A stretch of DNA of 64,000 bases from IMG/VR virus record IMGVR_UViG_3300007513_000001, positions 1 to 64,000 of that record; one strand, written 5' to 3'. Position 1 is the stretch's first letter; each line of letters starts with the position of its first letter. The DNA is from a virus. The notes beneath the pieces are model-generated. The model worked only from the letters and a program-made list of their open reading frames with translations. It made no database searches and was not told where the DNA came from. Positions 54,710 through 61,764 of the stretch are shown here, piece by piece. Made by a program: the position numbers and the translations under genes.

Positions 54710-54950
54710 AGCCGTCAGAAGCTACTCGATATATTCTTTATTTTAATTGATGAGACTTACATTTATAATAGCGGAGAACAACGAAAGACATTCTGTTAAA
54801 CTATAAGGATATTCTGTGGATAGTTCCGCTAAAAAAGTATATTTATAAAAACGATATCTAGAATATCGCATTGTTCTAAATCGGTGTTCAATTTAAACTA
54901 AAAAAATAATAACGATAAAGAGACTTGATATATAGTCTCAGAGGTGTTAA
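54710..54950 (+). promoter_or_regulatory. Structured intergenic region and promoter
   Basis: TATAAT lies near 54764, followed by TAGCGGA pairing with TCCGCTA 50 bases on, CGATAT/ATATCG (near 54860) and GAGACT/AGTCTC just before the next gene. No reading frame. Probably a fresh promoter with a folded leader for the second half of the run. Confidence 0.5.
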
Positions 54951-55409
54951 ATGAAACTTTCTAAAAGACAATTAAGAAAATTAATTAAAGAAGCTTGCGG
55001 CGATGTTGTCGACGCAGCTACAGAGCCAGTTGCTTTAGATTTAGCCCTAGAGCCAACTCCAGCCGTAGTAGAATCTACAGCTCCAGAACAAGACTTAATG
55101 GTCGAGATGGAAGTCGCGCAAAGAGCGCTAGAGCAAGTTGTAGAATCTGTTCAAAATGCTGCTCACTTGTGCCATGATTGTGTTCCTGAAGTCGCAGCTC
55201 AAGCGCCGCTAATGGAAGCAATGGTTGCACAAGCTGTAGCGCTTCAAGAAACTCTTGAGGCACAGACACTAGTTGTTGCAGAGTCTGCTGAAGATACCCC
55301 TCTTTTGGACGCTGTTGGAGATGCTGCTGAAATTGTGGCAGATGCAATGGAAGAGACTCCAAGGAGAGCTGGCGTTACGCTTGGGTTCAACGGTCCAGGG
55401 TTTATGTAA
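54951..55409 (+). CDS. Leader-family protein B17, Ala/Glu/Val-rich
   Basis: 152 residues, MKLSKRQLRKLIKE. The mature part is a long low-complexity helix rich in Ala, Val and Glu, with imperfect repeats such as VVESTAPE, VVDAATEP and MVAQAVALQETLEAQ. It ends basic (RRAGVTLGFNG). Could be a coiled-coil core or scaffold-type protein. Confidence 0.7.
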   Translation: MKLSKRQLRKLIKEACGDVVDAATEPVALDLALEPTPAVVESTAPEQDLMVEMEVAQRALEQVVESVQNAAHLCHDCVPEVAAQAPLMEAMVAQAVALQETLEAQTLVVAESAEDTPLLDAVGDAAEIVADAMEETPRRAGVTLGFNGPGFM

Positions 55410-55413
55410 AACA

Positions 55414-55629
55414 ATGAAAATTTCAAAGAGACAGCTTAAAAGAATTATTAGAGAAGAGAAAGCTCGCTTAAGCGAACTTGGTATTGACCGTCAGTCTGGT
55501 CAAGAACTGTATGCTGATCTAACCGACGCGCAACAGTTGGCATTAATTAATTTGCGGCGTGCAGTAGACGAATGTGTTGCCGTCGGAGTTTCTGAGGCTG
55601 ATATGATAGACACATTTAAATCGAGGTAG
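55414..55629 (+). CDS. Leader-family protein B18
   Basis: 71 residues from ATG 55414, MKISKRQLKRIIRE. SELGIDRQSGQELYADLTDA recalls protein B8; helical and acidic. Confidence 0.66.
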   Translation: MKISKRQLKRIIREEKARLSELGIDRQSGQELYADLTDAQQLALINLRRAVDECVAVGVSEADMIDTFKSR

Positions 55630-55633
55630 TGTT

Positions 55634-56239
55634 GTGAAAATCACAAAAAGACAATTAAGAAGAATTATTAGAGAAGAATCACACGAGTTTGGCGGTGGAG
55701 CTCACGAATATAAGCGGGATGATGGTCACCGCACGGGAGATGTAGCTGGCCACTATAAAGATTATGAGGGCGACTGGGGCGGTGATGCAGGCGATGATTC
55801 AAAAACAGACCCTGGCCATAAAGATTATGACGATGTACACCACAAAGCAAAAGCCGCAGTTGCAGCGATTCAAGACCTGGCCGCATCGGCTGGAGTAAGC
55901 ATGGATATGGATGTTGACGGTAAAGATTTAGATCCCGCAGCTTCTGATGGCGACCTAGCGCTGGCTTTAGAACGACGCATTCGCACTCGTAGACTCGCAC
56001 GAAAGATGATTAGAGAAGAAAAGAGAAAGCTTAGAAGAAGACTCTATGAAGACAGCATAGATGATGAATTAGATAATCTTCATAAAAACATTGGAAATGA
56101 TATCGATCACATCAAAGATCTTAAAGATGATATCAAAGATGAAAAAGAAGAAGAGCACAGGGCTGAATTAGAAAAAGAACGCAAAGATGAATCGTTAAGA
56201 CGTTTTATTAGAAAAGAAGTAAAACGCATTAGAGGATAA
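55634..56239 (+). CDS. Leader-family protein B19, His/Asp/Lys-rich (GTG start)
   Basis: 201 residues, MKITKRQLRRIIRE. Residues 15-85 are rich in His, Gly and Asp (HEYKRDDGHRTGDVAGHYKD). An internal diverged leader-like segment (TRRLARKMIREEKRKLRRRL) lies near 115-134, and the C-terminus is a highly charged helix ending KEVKRIRG. Metal or nucleic acid binding is possible. Confidence 0.68.
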   Translation: MKITKRQLRRIIREESHEFGGGAHEYKRDDGHRTGDVAGHYKDYEGDWGGDAGDDSKTDPGHKDYDDVHHKAKAAVAAIQDLAASAGVSMDMDVDGKDLDPAASDGDLALALERRIRTRRLARKMIREEKRKLRRRLYEDSIDDELDNLHKNIGNDIDHIKDLKDDIKDEKEEEHRAELEKERKDESLRRFIRKEVKRIRG

Positions 56240-56240
56240 T

Positions 56241-56582
56241 ATGTTCACCCAAAAAGACTTAGTTCGCATTATTCGTGAAGAGCTTGAAGCTGATCGTAAG
56301 ACTATTCCATCTGGTGAAATAGATGAAGAGGGCCCAGGATCGATTGAAGATGTCGAAGCGAGAGAAAATGTTTGGTCTGGCGGGGATAATCTTTCTATTG
56401 ATGTAGATCAGTCTGAAGCTTCCGGATCTGAGCCGACCACTAAAGAACCAGAAACTATGAAAATTTCTGAGGGTTTAAATAAAGTAGTAAAACAGCTAGA
56501 AATAGCCCAGAGAAAAGGAATCCCACCACAGCCAACGACTCTATTAGAGCTTTATAGACTGCAGGATAAGTTGAAAAAATGA
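56241..56582 (+). CDS. Leader-family protein B20 (diverged leader)
   Basis: 113 residues, MFTQKDLVRIIREE, keeping I-R-E at the end. Acidic low-complexity middle, helical end. Overlaps the next gene by four bases. Confidence 0.64.
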   Translation: MFTQKDLVRIIREELEADRKTIPSGEIDEEGPGSIEDVEARENVWSGGDNLSIDVDQSEASGSEPTTKEPETMKISEGLNKVVKQLEIAQRKGIPPQPTTLLELYRLQDKLKK

Positions 56583-56953
56583 AAATCACAAGAAAACAAC
56601 TGAGAAGAATTATTCGAGAAAGTAAAATCTTGAAAGAGCAGCCCATATCGGGAGAACAAGCTGCTGAAATGCAGGCAGCGCAAGAGAGACATTGGCCAAG
56701 GGTGGAATGGAACGATGCTGCTGATTTAGCAGATAAATGGGCTGACATGGAAGAAAAGTCTTTTGATAAAGGTGACCCTTCGATGACAAAAAACGGAGAG
56801 TTGACAGCCGCTGAAGCTAAAGAGTGGTGGAATTCTCAAGTAGAAAACGCCATGATAGACATGGAGGCTGCGTTAACAGATAGAGTTCGTAAAATAGCTT
56901 TAGAAACTATGCAAGAATATAGCTTGATGTTAGATAATGGAGATTTTGCGTAA
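56579..56953 (+). CDS. Leader-family protein B21
   Basis: 124 residues, MKITRKQLRRIIRE. Mature part helical, acidic, Trp-containing (NDAADLADKWADMEEKSF). Last member before a promoter. Confidence 0.68.
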   Translation: MKITRKQLRRIIRESKILKEQPISGEQAAEMQAAQERHWPRVEWNDAADLADKWADMEEKSFDKGDPSMTKNGELTAAEAKEWWNSQVENAMIDMEAALTDRVRKIALETMQEYSLMLDNGDFA

Positions 56954-56955
56954 AG

Positions 56956-56983
56956 TTTAAAATTCATATTCTTGTATTATAAT
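56956..56983 (+). promoter_or_regulatory. Promoter of the SET-domain gene
   Basis: TTTAAA (56956-56961) and TATAAT (56978-56983), 16 bases apart, eight bases before the gene's ATG at 56991. Confidence 0.5.
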
Positions 56984-56990
56984 TGCAATT

Positions 56991-57491
56991 ATGAAGATTT
57001 TTACTGAAAAATTATCCCGTAAAAGCTACTATATGGGTCCAATTGAAATCAAAACCAGCACTATTGAAGGTGCTGGTTTTGGTGTTTTTGCTAAAGAAAA
57101 AATAAAAAAACGCCAACTTATTGAAAGGTGTCCGGTAATACTATTTGATAGATGGATTTTTCAGCTTTATGAACAAAGTAGAGAACACGGCCATATTTTA
57201 AGTGAATATATTTTTAGATGGCCCGGTGGAAGAAATGTAGCTTTGGCAATGGGGTATGGCGGAATGTTTAATCATTCCGAAGAGGCCAACGCTAAATGGA
57301 CATACACTGTAACAGAAGGAAAATTAGTTAAGGACGGCATATCAGAACTCGGGCCGTTTAACTGCTTGAATTTTTATACAAGAAAAGATATTGAAGCTGG
57401 CGAAGAATTATTCATAGATTATGGCATAAAAAGTGAGTTCGGCTTAAACGATAATATTAATCATGATTCTATAAGAAGAACTATATTTTAG
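56991..57491 (+). CDS. SET-domain protein (lysine methyltransferase-like)
   Basis: 166 residues. IKTSTIEGAGFGVFAKEKIK (~21-40) is the N-SET strand with G-x-G; FNHSEEANAKW (~90-100) matches the NHS-x-x-P-N loop; TRKDIEAGEELFIDYG (~129-144) is the conserved end with the catalytic Tyr. SET proteins methylate lysines; in viruses they target host proteins. A role here is inference. ATG 57033 is an alternative start. Confidence 0.82.
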   Translation: MKIFTEKLSRKSYYMGPIEIKTSTIEGAGFGVFAKEKIKKRQLIERCPVILFDRWIFQLYEQSREHGHILSEYIFRWPGGRNVALAMGYGGMFNHSEEANAKWTYTVTEGKLVKDGISELGPFNCLNFYTRKDIEAGEELFIDYGIKSEFGLNDNINHDSIRRTIF

Positions 57492-57500
57492 CATGTTGAG

Positions 57501-57529
57501 CCGCTGTATACTTAGTTACGGTACAGCGG
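57501..57529 (+). promoter_or_regulatory. Hairpin before the 57537 gene
   Basis: CCGCTGTA (57501-57508) pairs with TACAGCGG (57522-57529). It stands seven bases before the start codon and could limit translation. Confidence 0.55.
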
Positions 57530-57536
57530 TGAAAAT

Positions 57537-57761
57537 ATGTCTCTCAACAAAGCCCTTCAAGTGGGCGATTTAGTGTATGTGAAAAGTCAAGAAAATAGTG
57601 CTATAGCACCACTTTTACCTAATAAAGAAGGTGGATTTGGAATTGTAGTTAATATTAAACCGACTAGAATTTTTCCGTCTGAAAAGAAATCAGAGCTATA
57701 TGGAATTTTTATTAAAGGAAAAATTCAAGACTTACTAAGCGAAAGTATAAATAAAGTTTAA
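57537..57761 (+). CDS. GDLV-type small protein
   Basis: 74 residues; LQVGDLVYVKSQE (7-19) is the MKVGD-type opening after a six-residue lead, followed by FGIVVNIKPT and LYGIFIKGKIQ strands. No good Shine-Dalgarno; a hairpin precedes it. Confidence 0.58.
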   Translation: MSLNKALQVGDLVYVKSQENSAIAPLLPNKEGGFGIVVNIKPTRIFPSEKKSELYGIFIKGKIQDLLSESINKV

Positions 57762-57803
57762 CATAGATATTTAATAAAGAAGAACCACACGGAGTTTTAT
57801 TCT

Positions 57804-58076
57804 ATGCTTATCAAAAAGAAAAAATTAAAGAAAATAATTCGAGAATCAATGCAGTTTATAAAAGAATCTCATGAAGCTCCGTGCCCTATAGCCACCGCAA
57901 ACCAATTACATGCGGCTGGGTATAGCCAAGAAGAAGTAAATCAGTTTGTTAATTCTCTATTAAATCAATATCAATCTAATAAACAAAAAGATTTTGAACC
58001 AACCAGAAGTAAAGGTTATGTTTCTAGTCCCAACAGGGGCGGAATTATTGGCGGACTCGGGTTTGGGGGATTTTAA
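57804..58076 (+). CDS. Leader-family protein B22 (diverged, Lys-rich leader)
   Basis: 90 residues, MLIKKKKLKKIIRE, ending I-R-E. Mature part helical, then a Gly-rich tail (RGGIIGGLGFGGF). Confidence 0.66.
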   Translation: MLIKKKKLKKIIRESMQFIKESHEAPCPIATANQLHAAGYSQEEVNQFVNSLLNQYQSNKQKDFEPTRSKGYVSSPNRGGIIGGLGFGGF

Positions 58077-58077
58077 A

Positions 58078-58320
58078 ATGGCGGTGTTTTGGAGATCTAA
58101 ACTTATACCAGCGCAATATAGAAGTTGGATAGACCAGCAATTTACAAAAACCCTCAGCACTAAACCTGGAGTTGGTAATGGCACCGATGCAAAAGCAGCT
58201 ATTGAAGACATGGTAAAAGATTTTAAGAAAACTCATGCTATAGAAAACAACAAAGAAGTCGAAGAAGTCGAAGAAGTCGAAGAAGTCGAAGAAGTCGAAG
58301 AAGTCGAAGATAAAGAATAA
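58078..58320 (+). CDS. 80-residue protein with Glu-Glu-Val repeat tail
   Basis: ATG 58078. Helical N-terminal part (SWIDQQFTKTLSTKPG..., AKAAIEDMVKDF), then a tract of GAAGTCGAA-type nine-base repeats encoding EEV runs, and DKE. Possibly phase-variable length; no leader. Confidence 0.6.
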   Translation: MAVFWRSKLIPAQYRSWIDQQFTKTLSTKPGVGNGTDAKAAIEDMVKDFKKTHAIENNKEVEEVEEVEEVEEVEEVEDKE

Positions 58321-58641
58321 ATGTCTAACTCTTTATTATTGGTGAGAGATTATATTTCTTTTATTTTAAAAGAAGTTATCGGGCCCGAGCAGGAAGTCGG
58401 GTTTGGAAAAAACTACCACACTTTAGATCCAAAACCTATCACTTGGGAAAATTATCCTGGGCTAAATTTCGATATATCTGCAGATCCGGATGGCACTTAT
58501 TGGGCTTCTGTAAGCGTTGAAAAAAGACCAGAGCTATCGACACCCACTAGAAACTTTGCTGATGAGACCACAGCTATGGCTTGGATAAGAGGTCAATATG
58601 ACCAATTGCATCGAGTTTTAATGAACTCTGAAGCCAAATAG
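58321..58641 (+). CDS. Leader-type A protein, 106 residues
   Basis: LLLVRDYISFILKE (5-18) resembles the first leader family with L-K-E at the end. Mature part beta-type with Pro/Asp, Trp-rich end. Its last 24 bases overlap the convergent protease gene. Confidence 0.62.
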   Translation: MSNSLLLVRDYISFILKEVIGPEQEVGFGKNYHTLDPKPITWENYPGLNFDISADPDGTYWASVSVEKRPELSTPTRNFADETTAMAWIRGQYDQLHRVLMNSEAK

Positions 58642-59370
58642 AACTTCCCAGCCGTATAAGAATTCAGCAACCTCTTCATGCGTAGTTGCTATCCCGATAT
58701 TGTCGTTTCCATAGACGGCTGAATGAATCAACCCTATTATTTCAAAGTTTTCATTAAGAATAGCTGCGCCCGATGACCCACTTTGAGTTGGAATTGTGTA
58801 TATATCATCTCTATCTAAAACATCGTTAATCTTTCCAGAATATACACCTTCAAAAATAGGAACCATCCCAGGAGAAAAGAATCCACCGGGTGCAGCTAAA
58901 GAATAAGCTCGGTCTCCAATTTCTGGAGGAGTTGACGAGATCTCTACTGGAGAAGTCCAAGAACCCTCAACTTTTAAAATACACAAATCTTTAGCTGGGT
59001 CGTTATAAATCATGTCAGCAGCCCTAGTTTCTCCAAAGTAGTCTATTATTGAATTTACTAATAGAGTTTCATCTCCATAAAGCTGTATTACGCTGTCGTA
59101 AAAAGGTGGTATACAAACATGATTAGCGGTTAACACATAAGTATAAGAGTTGTCGACATGAAACACTATTCCTGAACCCACAGCTCCAATAGTGTTGGAG
59201 TTGTTTTCTGCAAATAATAAAACTTCTGTTTCTACTTGCGCAAAAGCATCTACTGGCAGATAAGCAGCATCTAGTTTTTTTAAACTTCTAAGTTGTTTTC
59301 CGTGCATCCATATAATGCCGGTCATCATAAAAATCGTAGTCAGCCATAAGATGCGTGTAAGAGACTTCAT
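58618..59370 (-). CDS. Membrane-anchored trypsin-like serine protease
   Basis: 250 residues from ATG 59370. N-terminal hydrophobic helix (ILWLTTIFMMTGIIW), then a chymotrypsin-fold domain with His in TANHV (~84), Asp in AKDLCIL (~128) and Ser in QSGSSGAAI (~200). No PDZ domain follows, so it is HtrA-like in the catalytic part only. Perhaps exported to the periplasm for envelope or virion protein processing. Confidence 0.78.
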   Translation of the reverse strand: MKSLTRILWLTTIFMMTGIIWMHGKQLRSLKKLDAAYLPVDAFAQVETEVLLFAENNSNTIGAVGSGIVFHVDNSYTYVLTANHVCIPPFYDSVIQLYGDETLLVNSIIDYFGETRAADMIYNDPAKDLCILKVEGSWTSPVEISSTPPEIGDRAYSLAAPGGFFSPGMVPIFEGVYSGKINDVLDRDDIYTIPTQSGSSGAAILNENFEIIGLIHSAVYGNDNIGIATTHEEVAEFLYGWEVLFGFRVH

Positions 59371-59425
59371 AAAATTAAATATCAACTTAGATGCTTAAGG
59401 AGCAAAATTTTGTTTTTAGCGCATA

Positions 59426-60457
59426 TTAAAATGGTTTAACCTTATTATACTCGATAGACAAAAGCTGTCTATCGGCATCATGAGCGCTAGTCCAGCTTGT
59501 GCCGAGGTTCGAAGTATATGAAATTCCTGAATCTTTTCCACACACTACTGCTATAGTTCCATCTGTGGCAATACCCATTACTTGCCCTACGCCTGTGGGT
59601 CTTGTAACTTTTGACCATGAAGCACAGTTGTCTGTAGATTTCCAAACGTCAGACGCTCTTGAAAGTAACCAGTCGTTTCCAGACACGTGGCAAACTGCCC
59701 ACGTCGACTGGTTGCTGATAGTAATAGAGTTCCACGTATCTAGAGTATCGCTGTCTGAGATAGAGGTAGCATAATGGGGGTGGGTGCCATTGTTAGTTTT
59801 TAACCAGACACCGTTATTATATTCGATTCTATTCCCTCTCTCTTCATGGGAGACATACCACGTAAGTCCGTCGTCATGGGATTTTATAGTTTTAGAAGCG
59901 CCACCGATTAACCACAGGCCGGCGCCGTCCGTAGCTACGCTTAGGTTAACGCCAACGCCAGTTAGCCCAGTACTTATTTCAGTCCAAGTTACACCCCCAT
60001 TAGTTGATCTCTGAACTGTGCCACTTGGGTTTTTGTTTCTTGACGCTATCCATGTTCCATTAGCTCCGTATTCTGTGGCTCGAGTTTTATGCGTAGTAGT
60101 AAAATTAACTGCTGACCAGTCATCTGCATCGGTAGTGGGATCAGACGCAACATACAGCTCCGGATCAGCAATGCCTGTTGATATTACCCACATATCATCG
60201 TTGTTACCGTCCTTTCCGAATGATAGATCCCAATAATCTACTGACGTGCCAACTGGTACACGATACTCGCTCCAACTAACAGCATCTGTTGAGTGACAAA
60301 CAGTGCCATCTCTACCGATAGCAACCCAAAGTGGATCATGAGCTGGTCCCGCTTCGAGAGTTATGCTGTCAACCTTGGCTATATCTTCCTTGTTTTTACC
60401 GGTGAGCTTGACAATATCTGTAAGAGCTTTACCATTTCGCTTATCAATAATAGCCAT
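59426..60457 (-). CDS. Beta-propeller (BNR/sialidase-type) tail protein
   Basis: 343 residues with repeated S-x-D-G-x-T-W or similar blades: AIGRDGTVCHS, GGVTWTEIS, DDGLTWYVS, STDNCASWS, NLGTSWTS. Such Asp-box propellers occur in phage tail-associated sugar-binding proteins. Its start overlaps the stop of the tail-fibre gene by one base, so the two form a unit. Confidence 0.78.
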   Translation of the reverse strand: MAIIDKRNGKALTDIVKLTGKNKEDIAKVDSITLEAGPAHDPLWVAIGRDGTVCHSTDAVSWSEYRVPVGTSVDYWDLSFGKDGNNDDMWVISTGIADPELYVASDPTTDADDWSAVNFTTTHKTRATEYGANGTWIASRNKNPSGTVQRSTNGGVTWTEISTGLTGVGVNLSVATDGAGLWLIGGASKTIKSHDDGLTWYVSHEERGNRIEYNNGVWLKTNNGTHPHYATSISDSDTLDTWNSITISNQSTWAVCHVSGNDWLLSRASDVWKSTDNCASWSKVTRPTGVGQVMGIATDGTIAVVCGKDSGISYTSNLGTSWTSAHDADRQLLSIEYNKVKPF

Positions 60458-61701
60458 TATGCTAATTCAATCCAGTTGTTGCTTGGATTAAAATAGATAA
60501 CATTCGCGGTGTCTGTACAGTATCCCACAATACGAACAACTGCTCCAGCCGTGGTGGGAGCGACTGTTGTCATTGATGCCGCCGTTTCACTCATATAAAC
60601 AGCTTTACCTCCAGAAAAAGAGGATAAGTAAGTTGTTGCGTCAAAAAATCCACGAATTAGTATACCGTCTGCTGAGCTTGTACCTAGTGCAATGCCGACC
60701 ATTTGATCGGCACCGGTAGCAGGAGCTGATGCATCAATTTCTGCCCAAGCTGTTCCATTAAGGTAGTATAACTTACCAGCCACTGTTGTGCCCGTACCGA
60801 ATGTAACACATTCTCCGCCACCAGAATCATCGCCTAAAGAAGTAGGGTCGTGATGTACATCTAGACCAGTTTTTGGACTATCTGTCCAGATACCGACTGT
60901 TGATGCAGAACCATCTACTCTTAAAGCGTTAGTTGATCCAACTCTTAGGCATAAATCGTTACTTGCATTTTCTTGTCGAATAAATAAGTGCTCAGCAGAA
61001 TTTAGATAAATACTTGCCGCATCTACTCCTTCATTTTCAAGAACAATTTCTCTTGAATCTCCGTCAGCCTTAGCAATTCTCAGCACCTCTGTTCCAGCAG
61101 AACTAGACAAGTGGGTTGTACCAGCAACGTGAAAAGTGCTGTCAGGTGCAGTTGTTCCAATTCCTACATTCCCATTATTGTCTATGTGCATTCGATCGGC
61201 ACCATTTACGTAAAACCGCAAGTCAGATGTATTACCAGGTTGCCATACATATGCAGAAGCTTCGGTACCGGATTTAAGCTTAAGAGCTGCTTCATACCCA
61301 GCTTCACTTGCAATTTTTATATGTGTGGTACCCGCGCTTTCAACATGGAGGGTGTTGTCTGGCTGGGACGTTCCGATTCCGACTCTATTGTTAACATCAT
61401 CCCAATAAAAATTAGCAGCACCACCGGTGGCACCCCCGTTGTTATACTGAATTTGGGCATCGGAGCCAGCGGGGGCAGCTGTAATTCCTAAATTTCCGAT
61501 TGATACCTGTTTAAGCGCAGAGTCGGTAGCATCCCAAATAAGAAGTCTATCGTTGGTAGTATCGGTTGTCGTTATTGTTGCCTGGCCAGACACAGCTTGA
61601 GCATTAAGCTCTCCAGCTCTAATAGAGCCTGAAGCTATATCTACTGAATCTACTGATTCGTCTCTGATTCCATCTCCAGTAATGGATGTTTTTCTAGGCA
61701 T
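60457..61701 (-). CDS. Tail fibre / receptor-binding protein
   Basis: 414 residues. Pairs of G-I-G-T repeats (NRVGIGTSQPDNTLHVES near 105-122, NVGIGTTAPDSTFHVAG near 178-194) typical of phage tail fibres; Ser/Thr/Gly/Asn-rich beta-helix-like middle; C-terminal YFNPSNNWIEL. ATG preceded on the minus strand by AGGAG. No S74 peptidase or chaperone domain is visible. Confidence 0.85.
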   Translation of the reverse strand: MPRKTSITGDGIRDESVDSVDIASGSIRAGELNAQAVSGQATITTTDTTNDRLLIWDATDSALKQVSIGNLGITAAPAGSDAQIQYNNGGATGGAANFYWDDVNNRVGIGTSQPDNTLHVESAGTTHIKIASEAGYEAALKLKSGTEASAYVWQPGNTSDLRFYVNGADRMHIDNNGNVGIGTTAPDSTFHVAGTTHLSSSAGTEVLRIAKADGDSREIVLENEGVDAASIYLNSAEHLFIRQENASNDLCLRVGSTNALRVDGSASTVGIWTDSPKTGLDVHHDPTSLGDDSGGGECVTFGTGTTVAGKLYYLNGTAWAEIDASAPATGADQMVGIALGTSSADGILIRGFFDATTYLSSFSGGKAVYMSETAASMTTVAPTTAGAVVRIVGYCTDTANVIYFNPSNNWIELA

Positions 61702-61764
61702 TTTTGCTCCTATTGACTATTAAGTATTTGTGAAAAAATCAAATTATATAGTTAAAATATTCAT

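Larger units (their letters stand above)
47604..58076 (+). repeat. Run of genes sharing the MKITKRQLRRIIKE leader
   Basis: About 22 genes start with, or contain, a near-identical leader of 14 codons (ATGAAAATCACAAAAAGACA and onward). Downstream sequences are unrelated to each other. Nearly all leaders end in [I/L/V]-x-E. Confidence 0.9.

Noticed and set aside
59499-60496. + strand ORFs opposite the propeller gene
   Set aside because: Shadow frames; the minus-strand frame shows repeated Asp-box motifs.
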